A stretch of 64,000 bases of DNA from Heterohyrax brucei. Its lineage: Eukaryota > Chordata > Mammalia > Hyracoidea > Procaviidae. Below are positions 23,099 to 35,300 of this stretch, in pieces; the stretch's first letter is position 1, and every line of letters begins with the position of its first letter. The translations under genes were made by a program, and so were the position numbers. The notes under the pieces are model-generated. The model had not been told where the DNA came from, ran no database searches, and was given only the letters and a program-made list of their open reading frames with translations. Location of the stretch: NCBI GenBank assembly GCA_028571685.1, contig CM053152.1, positions 25,428,001 to 25,492,000 of the forward strand. The letters are read 5' to 3'.

Positions 23099-25284
23099 AG
23101 GAAGTGTTTCCCTAAAAATTATCCTTTCACAGATAAAGTACTCTTTTCCAAAATGTCACAGGTTTTCACCATTTCCTTCTCTGACTATCTAGACAAATGC
23201 CTCTAGATAACTTTTATCCACCAAGCTGAAGCCAAAGTGGAGCAAAAGGACACCAAAATGAAAACCCTTCTGTGTCTTGGACTGAATGGATAAAGTGGTA
23301 TTTGTGGAATCCCTCCTTCTTTGTACTATTGCTTGAGATCAAGAAGCCTAAGAAATCCACTCACGAAACAAGCACTCATTACTGCTATTGGGGATAAAAA
23401 GAGTAAAAGCCTTTGATCTTCCTCTCAGACAGTGATAACCTCAGTTAGTGCAAGATGACCAACATACAAGAAAAGATAATATTAGAATTTCCCTTACCTG
23501 GCAACTACAGGCAAGTCAAGTGAGTATGAACTTAATTATTCAAATCAGCACCAACTGACCACTATTAAAAGGCTGATATCATGGAGGGCAATCAAACACA
23601 AAAAAGGTCAATCAATCACCAAGAAGACAAGTCTAGAAGGAACCATAGAGGTCATTCAACCCTTGCCGAATTGTGCCAGTCCCAGCACTGAGGCCTGCAA
23701 AGACAACCGATTCAGTACCTCAGAACTTCCAGATAACAAGCTTAAAAAGATACATTTCATGATTCCAAGTCCAGATGTTTTGTTCAAATTCATAGTTAGC
23801 AGTAGCTTCCGTATTCTGTTCCTGGCTTTGTCACTACGTCAAAAGACTACTCTAGACTTCAGGTTCCTCATTCATCAAATGCAGCAATAAAACTTAGCCA
23901 GTACTCTCCACATTTCCCCACTAAAGTACCTCTCAGAGCAGAGAGGGATGGATTGGTCCCTTGGGGTAGGAGTGTGCAGGTGTGGTAAAGGGAACCCCTG
24001 TGAGTGAGAAATGCAGTTTATGTATTTATCGGCCACTTGCTTCTTTACCTAGTGATGCCCATTCCAGAGGTGAGGAATTCATTTCTCTAAATAATTTGCA
24101 TGATATCTGTATTTTACACAATACTGTATCTGTGTTTGTTTTATTGTAAAAATAACATTTGAAATGTCTTACCATCCATTAAAGTTGATTTGTCAAAGTA
24201 TGTTTATCCCGGAGTACAAGGGTTAGATGATTTTCTGAGGTTACTTCTTCCCCACTGTTTCCGTGTTCTATGCTGGTGTCGCTCTGTCACCACACCATGC
24301 CAGAGGTTATAAATAGCTCTCTCATGACAATGTAAATGTCAGTCAAGCAGGCCTAGTCATTTGAAGATGGAAGGAGGAGAAAGAGAGGGTGAGAAAAACC
24401 CTAGGGAAAATCGTCTTCATAAGCAGAGAGTCCAGAAGGGACAGGGACATTTAAAGGACTGAAACAGGAAGGCCACTCTTCTGAAACAGCTGTGAGGAGT
24501 GTCTTGTCAGTCTGACCTTCATCTGAAGACTTGCTTTGGTGTCTAGCCGAATGTTTGATCCTTTGACTCAAATCTTTCTGAAAACAGGTAGGCTGTGATT
24601 AAATATTTGGATTTAGGAATAACTGGTTTTTACGTCTTTGGAACACATAACATTACTTCTTATTCAGATGCAAATTATTGTTATACCTCAGAGTGTTTCT
24701 CTTCTCTCCGGCATCAACACCAAACTAAAGAACCACTTTCTATCTTTGCTTCACCCTGTCTGGCTCTCTGATTATGGCTCATGTAACCTGGAAATACAGG
24801 GTGAGTTGGAGTAGACAGGATAAAGCTGGAGTTCCAAAGAGGACAGTGCTCACCCAGCTCCTGGGCAGTTACCAGCACGGCGATGGAGGTCGGCTCAATC
24901 CCTCATCCACTACAGCAGCAGCAGTCTTCTCCCAAGGGGCTTCATATGGAAAAGCACTCTGAGCTTCTGCCATCTCCCAGAGGATGGAGTGAATTTGATG
25001 AGGAAGGACTTTTGCTTTTCTAAGCTATTGAGTGATGTGAATCAAGCTGCTGGTGGCATCCACAAGACCTTTGTACATTAGGCACGTGACAATGATCTGT
25101 CAGATCCATGAGTTGATACTAAGTCTCCATCAAAGAAGAAAAGTTGGTCAGTGGCTGATGAAAAAAAGATGACATTACAACCCCATACCTTAGTTCAGGT
25201 TTAGTTTTCAGTCTGATAGATATTGAAAGAATAACTCATTGCGGTAAACCTAGATAGCTGTGAAATTTTAGTATAATCAAATGT
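23099..25284. other. Single-copy-like DNA with possible MIR remnants
   Basis: No gene is recognised. The text near 23635-23700 (aggaaccatagaggtcattc) resembles an old MIR-type repeat, but only weakly. The rest shows no family match. Confidence 0.35.
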
Positions 25285-25450
25285 TTTCAGCTGTAGCTTC
25301 ATATTTGAATTACCTGGAAAGATTTTTAAAAATACCGTTGCCTGAGCAACAAACATTCTCAAGTAATTGAATCAGAAACTCTAGTGAAGGGTTCAAGCAC
25401 TGGAATTATTTTTAAACTCCCCAGTGATTCAGATGCACAATGAGCTTGTA
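25285..25450 (+). mobile_element. MER5A, hAT-Charlie non-autonomous DNA transposon
   Basis: Characteristic order of words: attacctggaaagattttta, then atcagaaactctagtg, ttcaagcactggaattattt-like text, and ccagtgattcagatgcaca. The terminal inverted repeats are worn. Confidence 0.7.
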
Positions 25451-25489
25451 GTGGCTCAGCTAACCAGGTAGGTGATATCATTTTCCCAG

Positions 25490-25570
25490 GCTCCCAGCAG
25501 GACAGTGGTAAGGCTGGGATGAGATTCCAGGTCTCCTCATCTAATCTTGTGCTCTTTCCCACACACTACA
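25490..25570 (-). repeat. MIR remnant
   Basis: The stretch 'taaggctgggatgagattcc' followed by 'aggtctcctcat' and 'gtgctctttcccac' is the usual reverse complement of the MIR core. Confidence 0.5.
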
Positions 25571-26033
25571 TCCATTCTCCTTTCGCCTTATGGCTCGTGG
25601 GATAACTTGCACTTTTCCACTGGGAACAGGAAGCAGAAATTGACCCACTCACCCGCTGGAAATGAGTGCCTCAGCACCATGGGAATTTTCCTGGTCCTAT
25701 TTGTGGAAATGGTCTAACCTTGGATATTTTTTCAGGAAAGGACATTATGAGCAGGGTCCCTTTGGTTACTGCTTACAAGCATTATTTGGGAGGCATGGGA
25801 AGATTCTAGCCCCAAAATATTCCCTTTGCCTTCAGTTGCTTATGTTGAAATTCATCTCTGAGGAATATTCGGGGAGGGGAGGCAGTGGTTAAGGGATCTT
25901 TTTATTGGAATACAAATGAAGCTGTGCTGTGAATGTTGCCTTCTCTCCCTGCTGGTCTAAATGAACAACTGAAGGTTTTAGGTACCTAGCAGGATAGTCA
26001 GTCTTGAGAGTTCCCCAACATTTACAAGCTAAC

Positions 26034-26530
26034 TATTGTTGTTAGCTGTTGTCAAGTCAACCCTGGACTCACTGCAACTCCATGCACAATGGGATCAGAC
26101 CTCTGTGATCTGTAGGGTTTTCACTGGCTAATTTTCACAAGTAGCTCATCAGGTCTTTCTCCCTAGCCTGTCTTAGTCTGGAAGTTTTGCTGAAGGCTCT
26201 TTAGCATCATCCCCCAAAGCCAAATCCATTGCCATCAAGTCAGTTCTGACTCATAATGACCCTGTAAGACAGAAGAGCACTGCTCATTGAGTTTCCAAGA
26301 CTGCAATTTTTATGCCAGTAGACTGCCGTCCCTTTTTCTCGTGGAACATCTAGTAGGCCTAAACCACCAACCTCTGGGTTAGCCGCAGAGCACTTCACCG
26401 CCGCATCACAAAGGGCTCTCTTTAGCATCATAGAAACATACGAAGCCCCACTAACAGATGTGCAGTGACTGTGCTTGAGGTGCATTGAGTGGGAATCAAA
26501 CCCAAGTCTCCTGCCTAGATTCTACCCCTG
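26034..26530 (-). repeat. Older AfroSINE-related SINE split by a younger AfroSINE
   Basis: The halves are 26034-26210 (gttgttagctgttgtcaagt, ttttcactggctaattttc) and 26418-26530 (atcatagaaacatacgaagc, gaggtgcattgagtgggaat). They join into one long-form SINE once 26211-26417 is removed. The second half carries its tRNA-like end. Confidence 0.75.
26211..26417 (-). mobile_element. AfroSINE inserted in an older SINE, with target-site duplication
   Basis: A complete antisense AfroSINE (ccattgccatcaagtcag to cgcatcacaaaggg). It is bracketed by identical 14-bp repeats ctctttagcatcat at 26197-26210 and 26418-26431, so the insertion is directly demonstrated. Confidence 0.9.
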
Positions 26531-27676
26531 AGCTTAGATGTAACCCCTCCGTTTTACATATGAAAGAGGTGAGCCCTAGATGAGGGGCAAGATTTTTCCA
26601 GGCAGATACAGTATATTCAACTACTTATCAGTGATTTATGCCTTTTAACAAATTAGTCCATCAGTTTCTGTCCAAGTTAGAAAAGACTAAGCCTTTCAGG
26701 CTCTCAGTTTGTTGTTCATATCTTGGTCTGACCTCTTCCTGGCTGTGGAAAAGTTATTTACCCTGTGCAAAGCCCATTTTTCAGAAAGAAAGGGAAAGGA
26801 AGAAAGACAGGGGAAGGGAAAGTGAGGAGAAATGTGGGGAAGAAAGAAAATAATGAACAAGAAAAAAGGAAAAGGAGGGAACAAGCAACAAAGTGAAAAG
26901 GACGTTCACAACCCAATGGAGAGACAGATTGAGGAGATGAAGACAAGATGGCCTGCGCGACCCAAGTCACTGAAGACCGTAGGGCCTTGAGGTTGCTTTG
27001 CTAAAGGGCATTCTCTCTATTCTAAGGTTGCAGGCGGAAGACAAGGGACTAATACAAAAAAAATGAGAAGGCTTGCAACAGAGACAAATAGAAGGAAGAA
27101 GTAGCTCTGAGAGTATTTCTACAGAAACAGGGCAGAGAATGAGGTGAATTTGTTCCAGAGCAATTCAGTAACTAAAAAGATATGTGGAAAGAAAAGGGAC
27201 ATGTTGGATCACTGAAGACACCAAAGCATTTCCCTATATGACCAAATTAAAGCAAGCTAGAGGAGTTTTAAAGACATGAAATGGAAGATTTTCTGCCAGA
27301 AGAATGGGCATCTTTGAAATTTCCCTCCAAAAACAGGTGGGTCATGGACTGCGGCCTTCGAAGAAAGGAGAAAGAAAAGAACAAGTTGATGTAAATCAAG
27401 GGAAATGATAACTCTGTCTGTGACCCAATGCTGAAACAAAACACACAGAGTGTAATTAATGCATTTAGCTACCTGCCCAGAGGATTCTCATAGTCAAGCC
27501 CACCTTTGAGGCCTCTCTGACTTTAGCAGTTCTTTGAAGATGAAAAGCTCCTTTAAGTGCTAACCTGGAGGATGACCACGAAGACCGTTAACTCCGTGGG
27601 GAAAGAAATGAAAACACTAAATGTGTGGTAATCCTTATGATTACTTCAGTGAAGGAAATATCACCAAAACATTTAT
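26531..27676. other. Single-copy-like DNA with MIR-like patches and a purine tract
   Basis: At about 26690-26780 the words ctctcagtttgttg...cctggctgtggaaaag resemble MIR in the + orientation. Purine-rich sequence runs about 26785-26890. No gene is recognised. Confidence 0.4.
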
Positions 27677-27876
27677 GCTGATTGTTGTCAAGTTGATTGT
27701 GACTCATAGCTGCTTTATAGGACAGGGTAGAACTGTCCACAAGGTTTCCAAGGCTGTAAATCTTTATGAAAGCAGATTGCCACATCCTTCTCTTTTGGTG
27801 CAGCTGGTGGATTCAAACCACTACTGATCTTTCCATTAGTAACCAAGTGCTTTAACCATTCTACCACCAGGACTCC
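27677..27876 (-). repeat. AfroSINE, long form
   Basis: Antisense copy: ttgtcaagttgattgtgact, ttataggacagggtagaac, ctgtaaatctttatgaaagc, and attctaccaccagg. Confidence 0.9.
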
Positions 27877-27944
27877 TAAAAGCTGATAGACATTTAATAG
27901 AAATAAAGAAAAGCATGATGAGGAGAAGCAAAAGGTGGAGTCTC

Positions 27945-28155
27945 TGGCTGGTACAAATGGTTGATACACTCCGATGTTTATAGAAAGGTTGGTAGTTATG
28001 TCTATCCAGAGGCAACTCAGAAGAAAGGCCTGGTGATCTACTTGTAGAAAAATCAGCCATCGAAAATTACACAGAATATAATTCTACTCTGACACACATG
28101 GTGTTGTCTTGAGTTAGACCTGACTTGATGCCAACTGTTGTTTTTGTTTTTAAGA
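27945..28155 (+). repeat. AfroSINE, long form
   Basis: Sense copy: ctctggctggtacaaatggt, cagaggcaactcagaagaaa, ggcctggtgatctacttg, actctgacacacatggtg, and T-rich end near 28140-28153. Confidence 0.9.
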
Positions 28156-28459
28156 AGGGCATGTAGGGAGGTAGAGAGGCACAGTCACAGCCAACGGGAT
28201 TTCTATTTAATGCCAAACACTGGACAGAGATGGGAACAGAAAGACTTTAGTCAGAAGGTGGGGGAGAGAATGTTTGAGATACGAGGTGTCAAACATTAGG
28301 CTCTGAGGGAAAAAAACTAAAGCCACTTTGACGTTGCAGTCACGTGAGAGGGAAAGAATTGTGTCATGCTGAAGTAATGTCATCCCACTTCTAAAGAAGG
28401 GATACTACACATGTTTAAAGGCATCAAATACCAAGTCTTTACTGCTGGCCCAGGAGAAC

Positions 28460-28620
28460 CATGAAAATCCACTGCCATCAAGACAATTGTGATTCATAGC
28501 AACCCTATAGGACAGAGCAGAACTTCCCCATAGAGTTTCCAAGGCGTGCTCAGCAGATTTCACCTGCCAGACTTTTGGTTAGCAGACATAGCACTTAACT
28601 GCTATGCCACCAGGGTTTCT
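28460..28620 (-). repeat. AfroSINE, short form
   Basis: Antisense copy: ccactgccatcaagac, agcaaccctataggacagag, acttttggttagcagac, gctatgccaccaggg. Confidence 0.9.
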
Positions 28621-29220
28621 GGAAAAACCATGAAGCAGAATGCAAATAAGCAATTCTGAAGAAGTAGAAAAAATTTCTCCTGGATTGGCACTCTCTGTGT
28701 TTTTCTCTCTCTCTTTTCTGTCTCTGTGTTTCTGTTCCTCTCTAGGTTCACCTCTCCGATTCTTATCAAAGTTAGTTAAAATGGCAGTAGGCAGTACTCA
28801 AAATCATAAAGAACAAAAGTGAAAAACAGTCTCATGAAAATGAATAAAGTTAAAAATTTGTTTGTGTGCTACTATGCATATTTCTCCCTTTATCACTGAG
28901 GTTGATTTCTAAAGACCACTCAAATATTTAGAAATGATGGCCAAATAGACGATCAAATGGTTGGAGTAGTGAATCTTGCATTGAAATGAAGTTCATGATT
29001 TCTTTCTTTTTATTATTTGATTTAGGAACATGAGAGTACTCCTGAAGGGAACTCATAAATTTGGGGGGACTTTAAAGCCCTCAGCACACCCTGCAGAGGC
29101 GGATAAGAAGAGACCACATAGTGTGGCTGAAGGAACATGCACGTAGGTGTGCAAAGCAGGATATTCAGCATTGGTCTGCCACCAAACTCTGGCTTTCAAT
29201 TTCTCCCACTCATGGCAAGA
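28621..29220. other. Single-copy-like DNA, nothing recognised
   Basis: A C/T-rich patch lies at about 28695-28745. No repeat family or coding frame is recognised. Confidence 0.4.
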
Positions 29221-29411
29221 TTGTTGTTGTTGTTGTGTCTTCAAGTCAATTCCATGTCATAGGGATGCTATAAAACAGAAAGCTCCATAGAGTTTCCTAG
29301 GCTGTAAACCCATCAGGAGCAGATCGCCTGGTCTTTTCTCCCATGGAGCTGCTGGTAAGTTTGAAAGGTCAACCATTCAGGTAGCAGTACAGCATTTAAC
29401 CACTGGGCCTC
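29221..29411 (-). repeat. AfroSINE with (GTT)n end
   Basis: It starts with repeated gtt units (the complement of the aac-rich tail), then tcaagtcaattccatgtcat, ctgtaaacccatcaggagc and taaccactgggcc. Confidence 0.85.
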
Positions 29412-30010
29412 TATGGCTTCTTTCAAAGGTCTGACTCTAAAAATTTATTTTTCTACATTGGCCTATTGTCTGGGTCTTGCTAATAAAATGGAGGTCTGGA
29501 ATTTTAATTGTCACGTGATAATCTGTTAAAAATAAAATTGCTTTCCATTCATTGGCTTATGAATCCAGTAGAAACAGAATCGGTTCTACTTAAGCCTCAC
29601 TTGTTTGTTGTATCAGAGGTGGTAGTAAAAATATATGCAACCAAACACTTGCTATTTCAGCAAGTTTTAAGTGTACAATGGAGTGAACATTGATTACTTT
29701 CCTCGTGTTGAATAACTATCACCATTATCCTTTTCAAAATTATTCCATTGTCATTAATGGAAACTCAGTGATCCCTGAAAAATGATGACCTCTTTCCCTT
29801 CTCTCCCATACTTGTTACCACTAATAACCTTTGGTCTTTTGTCTGCTTGCCTATTCTAGACATTTCGTCTAAGTAGGATCATACCGTATTTGCCTTTTTT
29901 GATTCACTTATTACACTTACATAACGTTTTCACTGTTGTAGCGTGTATCAGGACTTCATCTCTCTTTATGGCTAAGCAATGTTTCCTTGTATTTATGTAC
30001 CTCATTTTGT

Positions 30011-30162
30011 TAATCCCTTGTGGTGTAGTGGTTAAATGCTATGGCTGCTAACCAAAAGGTGAACAGTTCAAATTCATCAAGTGCTCCGGGGCAGTTCTAC
30101 TCTGTCCTGCAGGGTCATTATGAGTTGGAGTCAACTCAGTGGCAATGGGTTTGGTATTTTTT
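30011..30162 (+). repeat. AfroSINE, short form, in old L1
   Basis: Sense copy: cccttgtggtgtagtggtta, gctgctaaccaaaaggtg, gcagttctactctgtcctg, ggcaatgggtttgg. Confidence 0.95.
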
Positions 30163-30311
30163 ATTCATCTACTGATAGACATTAGGTTGTTTCTACCTTT
30201 TGACAACTGTGAATAGTCAAAAACATTAGTATATGAGTACCTGTTTGAGACCCTATTTTGAAGTCTTTTGGATATATACCTAGGATTGAAATTGTTGGGT
30301 ATTATGGTAAT

Positions 30312-30484
30312 TCTATTTGGTGTAGTGGTTAAGAGCTTGGTTGCTAACCACAAAAGCTACAGTTCAGATTGAGCAGCCAGTCCTCAGAAACCCACGGAGG
30401 CAGTTGTTCTCTATCCTGTAGGGTCACTGTGAATTGGAATCAATTTGATGGCAACAGGTTTTCATTTTTGTTTTTGTTTTTTTA
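30312..30484 (+). repeat. AfroSINE in old L1
   Basis: Sense copy: tggtgtagtggttaagagct, gttgctaaccacaaaag, ctctatcctgtagggtcac, gatggcaacagg, then a T-rich tail. Confidence 0.95.
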
Positions 30485-30699
30485 ATGGTAGTTCTATGTT
30501 CCACTTTTTGAGAAACTACCAAACTGTTTTCTGTAGCATCAAATCTTACTTTTGGTAATTTCCTGTTCAAACCACAGCTGAAACTTATTCTTCATTCTAG
30601 GAAGCTCTCATACATCTTCTCAAAGAGAAGTATGTTTCAACAAACCCTCCCATCACTGGGCTAATCAAGCAAGAGGGGCTACCTCTTCCAAGGAAGGCA

Positions 30700-30925
30700 G
30701 TGGAGAATGGTGGGGTGTGACCTGGGTGACAGTCTTGGCTTTCCTTCTCACCAGCTGTGTGAATGCGAAGTTACTTCCCCTCCTTGTGCCTGAATTCCCT
30801 CGTTTATGAATCAAGGACAGTATTTGTGCTTCATAGAGTTGAGAGGATTAAATGAAATAATACATGGAAGACAGTGCTACATCTGACACAGTCACAACAG
30901 TAACTATCAGCTATGATTTTAACAC
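30700..30925 (+). repeat. MIR
   Basis: It carries the MIR core (ctcaccagctgtgtgaatgc), the splice-like cctcgtttatgaatcaagg region and the 3' part gagaggattaaatgaaataa, all in canonical order. Confidence 0.8.
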
Positions 30926-31431
30926 TACCGTCATGAATACAATTACCAGAAGCTTACTGTATAATGAGTAGCATCAAATTAACCACCCCAGTTGCTTATG
31001 ATGACTTGCCTGTTTTTCCCTCCCCATTCTGCATTTATTCCTGGCTACTTTATCCATTTAAAATTTAATCAGGCAGATATTGCCTAATAATAACAGTTAT
31101 TGTGAGGAAGTATTTGCTGGCTATTTTTTAACACTTTAATTCACTCCACTTACTTTTCAGCTGGGGTCTCTAGGGTTAATCAGGAGCAGCTTCGTACCTG
31201 GGTAGTTGCTTAATCACCGAGCAGAATGTTGGAACACAGCTACTCATAGGCTTTTCATCTTGGCATAGAATTCCCAGGAAACCTGGAAAAAACTGTATTC
31301 CTTTTCTAAGGCCACCTCTAGCATTAGGTAATTATGAAAGCTGATTGCATATCAGAGCTTAAATACAGTGCCATGAAACTGCACTTCACTCATGCTCCCC
31401 TCACAGCAAATGAATCAGACGCACCGCAATG

Positions 31432-31554
31432 TATTTTTGAAGAGTAAATCTTTGTGCTAATTAATTATATTAATACAAACATGTTGATATTGATGTAATT
31501 AGCACAGTGGATGACACTGATATAATTAGTATAAATATTTACTCTTCAAAAATA
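31432..31554. other. AT-rich imperfect palindrome with TAATTA motifs
   Basis: The left arm (from tatttttgaagagtaaat at 31432) is the near-complement of the right arm, which ends atttactcttcaaaaata at 31554. The matching arms are about 40 bp, with TAATTA/ATAATTAG homeodomain-type words in arms and centre. It could be a worn fold-back DNA transposon or a regulatory palindrome. The sequence alone does not decide. Confidence 0.6.
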
Positions 31555-31949
31555 AGTGGTAGTGCATATGCATATAATAACCTTAATAATCATACCGAGC
31601 CGTTATGGCATCACCTTCTCTGAGGAACTGATAAAATATATAAATTGTCAGTAACTGAAGCACAAAGTTCTTTGAGAGATTTTATAGCCCATTGAGCAAT
31701 GCTGAAAAGGTTTATTCAGTCAGTAGAAACCCCACAAAATAAACAAGCAAGGGGCATTTTTTCCCAAACTAGAAGTGAAATCTCCAAGCTGCTACCAGTA
31801 AGCATGAATCTGAAAGATAAACCAAATGCAGTAGTTGAATCTGAAAATGAATAAGAGCTTCTTTTCTGTGTTTATTCTGATTAACTTTTAGGTAATCTAG
31901 AACTACAGCTATTTGGTTTTATAACAGAGTTGCATAAAAACAGAGGCGG

Positions 31950-32372
31950 GGACTATTATGAATTATATTCCTAAAAAGATATGTTGAAATCCTCTATCTA
32001 CACACAAGCAAATACCACCTCTAAACATGACCTTTTTTGGAAATAGGGTCTTTGAAAATGTTATCAGTTAACCCAAGGTCACAGTGGCATAGGGTGAGAC
32101 ATCATCCAATCTGAGTGATGTCCTCATAGAGAGACTCAGACAGACAGGCAGAGGAAGGATGGCTGTATACAGATGTCTCTACAAGCCAAAGAACACCTGG
32201 GGCTACCAGGAGCTGGAAAAGACAAGAAAGAATCTTCCCCTGGAGTCTTGAGAGGAAACACAGCCCAGCCAACATGTTGATTTGGAATTCTAGCCTCCAG
32301 ACTGTGAGACAATACATTTTTGTTCTTTTAAGCCACCTATTTTGTGGTATTTTGTTACAGCAGCCCTACAAA
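31950..32372 (+). mobile_element. MLT1-like LTR (ERVL-MaLR)
   Basis: The order is typical: ttttttggaaatagggtctt, gatgtcctcatagagagact, ggaattctagcctccagac, ttttaagccacctattttgt, and the end gttacagcagccctacaa. Solo and diverged. Confidence 0.85.
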
Positions 32373-35300
32373 GCCATGCAGGGAGCAAGTCAGAAAATAC
32401 ATTCTTTTCTCCCTGCCCCAAGGTTTTTGAAGTGGAAAGACCCTGGGCTTTGTTGTCAAAGAAATCCATCCCTGGGTTGTCTAGCTTATTTTATATGATA
32501 GAGATCTTATGCCTCCTCGTATTATTGTGACAGAAAGAAAAGGTAAGGGGAAAAATGTATGTGTCACCATAAAATGAGAAAGTGGCCATGGTGCCTAATG
32601 GTGGCTGCGGCACTCTGCTGTCAGGGGCCTATAAGAACCCACTTTCCCGTTGTGCTTGTGATGGGAGATACTAGTTCCAACCAGTTACTCCTTTCTTTAT
32701 TTCTGAGTTCAGGACAATCTAGTTACACATTTTCTTGATGTAACAACTGTATTTAAAGCCATTATAGTTTTGAAGCCATTGTAGCACACACAGAGACACA
32801 CAGAAATATATACCTATGAATATACACATCTACATATACAAACACAACAAAATATAACAATGAGGTCAAATTAACTCACCAATGAGATTGAAAGATATGA
32901 GCCAGGAGGCTTTTAAATGTGTCACATTTTACAAAACTCTGGCAAACATCTGAAAAACAAGCATGGTTTTATGGACTGACAGAGAGGGAACATTTATTAT
33001 TTTAACCCCCTTTTCCTGTGAGCACTAATTCCTGTAATGGCGCCTCCCAGATGTTACACTTCTTAGTACCTCTTTGTATGTCAAGATTGCACAGCAGGAG
33101 GTAACATCTGGGGGGAATATGAGAGATGGTGGGAGAGATGTAGAATATCAGCGTGTGCCTACCTACAACTCTGGGGACATGCTTCAGAGATAACGGGGCA
33201 TTCTTTGCTGGGTGTAATCACAGAAAAATGTGTCAGTATTTCTCTTTGAGATTTTAATTTTTGCATTTTTTTAATTTTCTAGAGAAAAGAGAATTTTTTT
33301 TCTTGCATTTGTTCAGTTTTAGAATTTCAGCTATAACTTTTCACTGCATTCCACATGTGTGTGTGGGTGGGTGTGCATGTGTGTGTATGTATGTATTGCA
33401 ACTTCATTAACACTTAGAATGACACTAGACTTACTAATATAGGAATTTATCATTGCCATAATAAGAAGTAGAAAGTCTTAGCATCTCATCAGCATCACTG
33501 CTCAGACCTGATGTTTTGTACTAGGGAGTCTGAGGTTCCATCCTAATGCTTGTGATTTTCTCATTTCATTTTGACATCATAATTGAGACTAATCTCCATT
33601 GATCTTTCTCCCTACATTCTGAAATCCAAGTTTAATCTCTCACTGCAATTTGAAAACAACAGCATTGGGGTAGGTACTTTCTCAGAGACATACACTTGAG
33701 TCATTTTGCCTTTCCAGCCTCAATTCATGACATTTTAGTAAGCAGGTATCCAAAAGCACACACTGAAATCATTTTGCCGGCATAATCTTGCCTTTGAAAA
33801 GCTTCCTAACACTGTATCCAAAGAAACACTCTGGAAACATTTTACTTTCCCAATTTCATGTTGTAATGACATCAAAATGTCATAACGCAATTACCATCCC
33901 AAGCACAAAATGATCTTTAGAAGTTACTTTCTCCATAGGCTCATTAACTTCTTTCTAGCTTTAATATTGTGACTGTTTTAAAAAAAAAAGTTCAATACTA
34001 ATTGAGAGACTTCATTTAAAACTGAATACCCTTTATTTAGCACAATCTCTCTCTTTTAACCAAATTGCATTAGGCTGACAGAACCCTAGATTTATAGGTA
34101 TACACACACCTTCTGACCTTTTCAGTTAAAATTCTAAGTGAAATTGATCTGGTACAAAGCAAAAAATCAGCATAGTACATGAATTGCTTTGGGGACAAAG
34201 GGAACACAGACAGTTGTATGGTGGTGTCCTTGGCAGCAAGCATAGCCAAAGTATCTGCAGTGTCCGGATGTGAAAGGCTTCACTGGAGAAGTTTTACATG
34301 TCAACACAACCATCTGATTCCAACTACCTACATTTCTAAAGATTGCAATCTGCCAGGTGTTTTTCTCCAAATGGAAACTCTAAATCAAGGGAGCAGACAA
34401 TGACAAATTGGGTTCAGCTTAATTCTGGGGTCATAAAGATGCAGTCTGTGATTTCCAGCTGTACCCTTCTGCACTAGTTAGAGGAACAGTTGCAGCTTAT
34501 GTTTTTCTGTAGGCCATCTGAAATAAATGAGGGATAGCAACCAACCTCAACAACCTTTTCTAGAGTCAACATCATAGGAGCCAATTTTCTTGTCCCACAC
34601 ACACCAGGTGATGGTTATAACTTAACCTCTAATTACCTGGGTATGTTCTTACCTGGATAATAGCAGAGTTGGAAATGAGATCAACTAATTTGTACAAAAC
34701 AATATCATAGGTGCCTTGGCTTTTCTATTCTTAAAATTAAGAGTTAACATGACTGATTGTTCTTTACTCATGACTAAATAGCACAGCTATTTTCTTGCCA
34801 AATTTTTTTTTCTTCCTGTTTAAAGCTCCCTCAGAGGTGACCCCTGGAGCTACAAGCAACCAGTTCTATCTTTGCTGGGTAGTAAGGAAGCAGACTGATT
34901 GGTTTAGATGTAAAAGCTAAAACTGGGAGGAGTTATTTGTCTGATAATAAATAGCAAGAAAGATATATGAATAAAAATAAGCATCTTAATGATTTACCAT
35001 TGTTATGAAACCAATAGGCTGGTGATCCAATCCAATATCTGCAAATCTGTATAATCCTCAGGGTAAAACAATTTAATGGGCTGTCTCTTTTATAGTTACA
35101 AAAGGCCTTTCATGTGATCAATTATACATAAGAGTACAATAAATGTAACTTTCTTCATACTAATCACATCTAACTTAAATTCTCTTGTTGGTCTTTGGAG
35201 TGTTCACAGCATTCCCAATAAAGTTTTTAGTTCCGACTCTTAGCAAAAGTTAATCTGCCCAGAACTTCCAAATAAATCTTCAGTACAAGCGGCTTTTTCG

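Larger units (their letters stand above)
29645..30545 (-). mobile_element. Old antisense L1 3' fragment split by two AfroSINEs
   Basis: The + strand shows the reverse complement of an L1 ORF2 C-terminus and beyond: aagttttaagtgtacaatgg near 29661, ttcatctactgatagacatt near 30165, ttttggatatatacctagga near 30268 and gagaaactaccaaactg near 30509. The halves are separated by AfroSINEs at 30011-30162 and 30312-30484. It belongs to an older, mammal-wide L1M-type layer. Confidence 0.75.

Noticed and set aside
30011-30090. tRNA gene, because of A-box and B-box-like words
   Set aside because: These are the tRNA-derived heads of AfroSINEs. They do not fold into an intact tRNA and are followed by SINE bodies.
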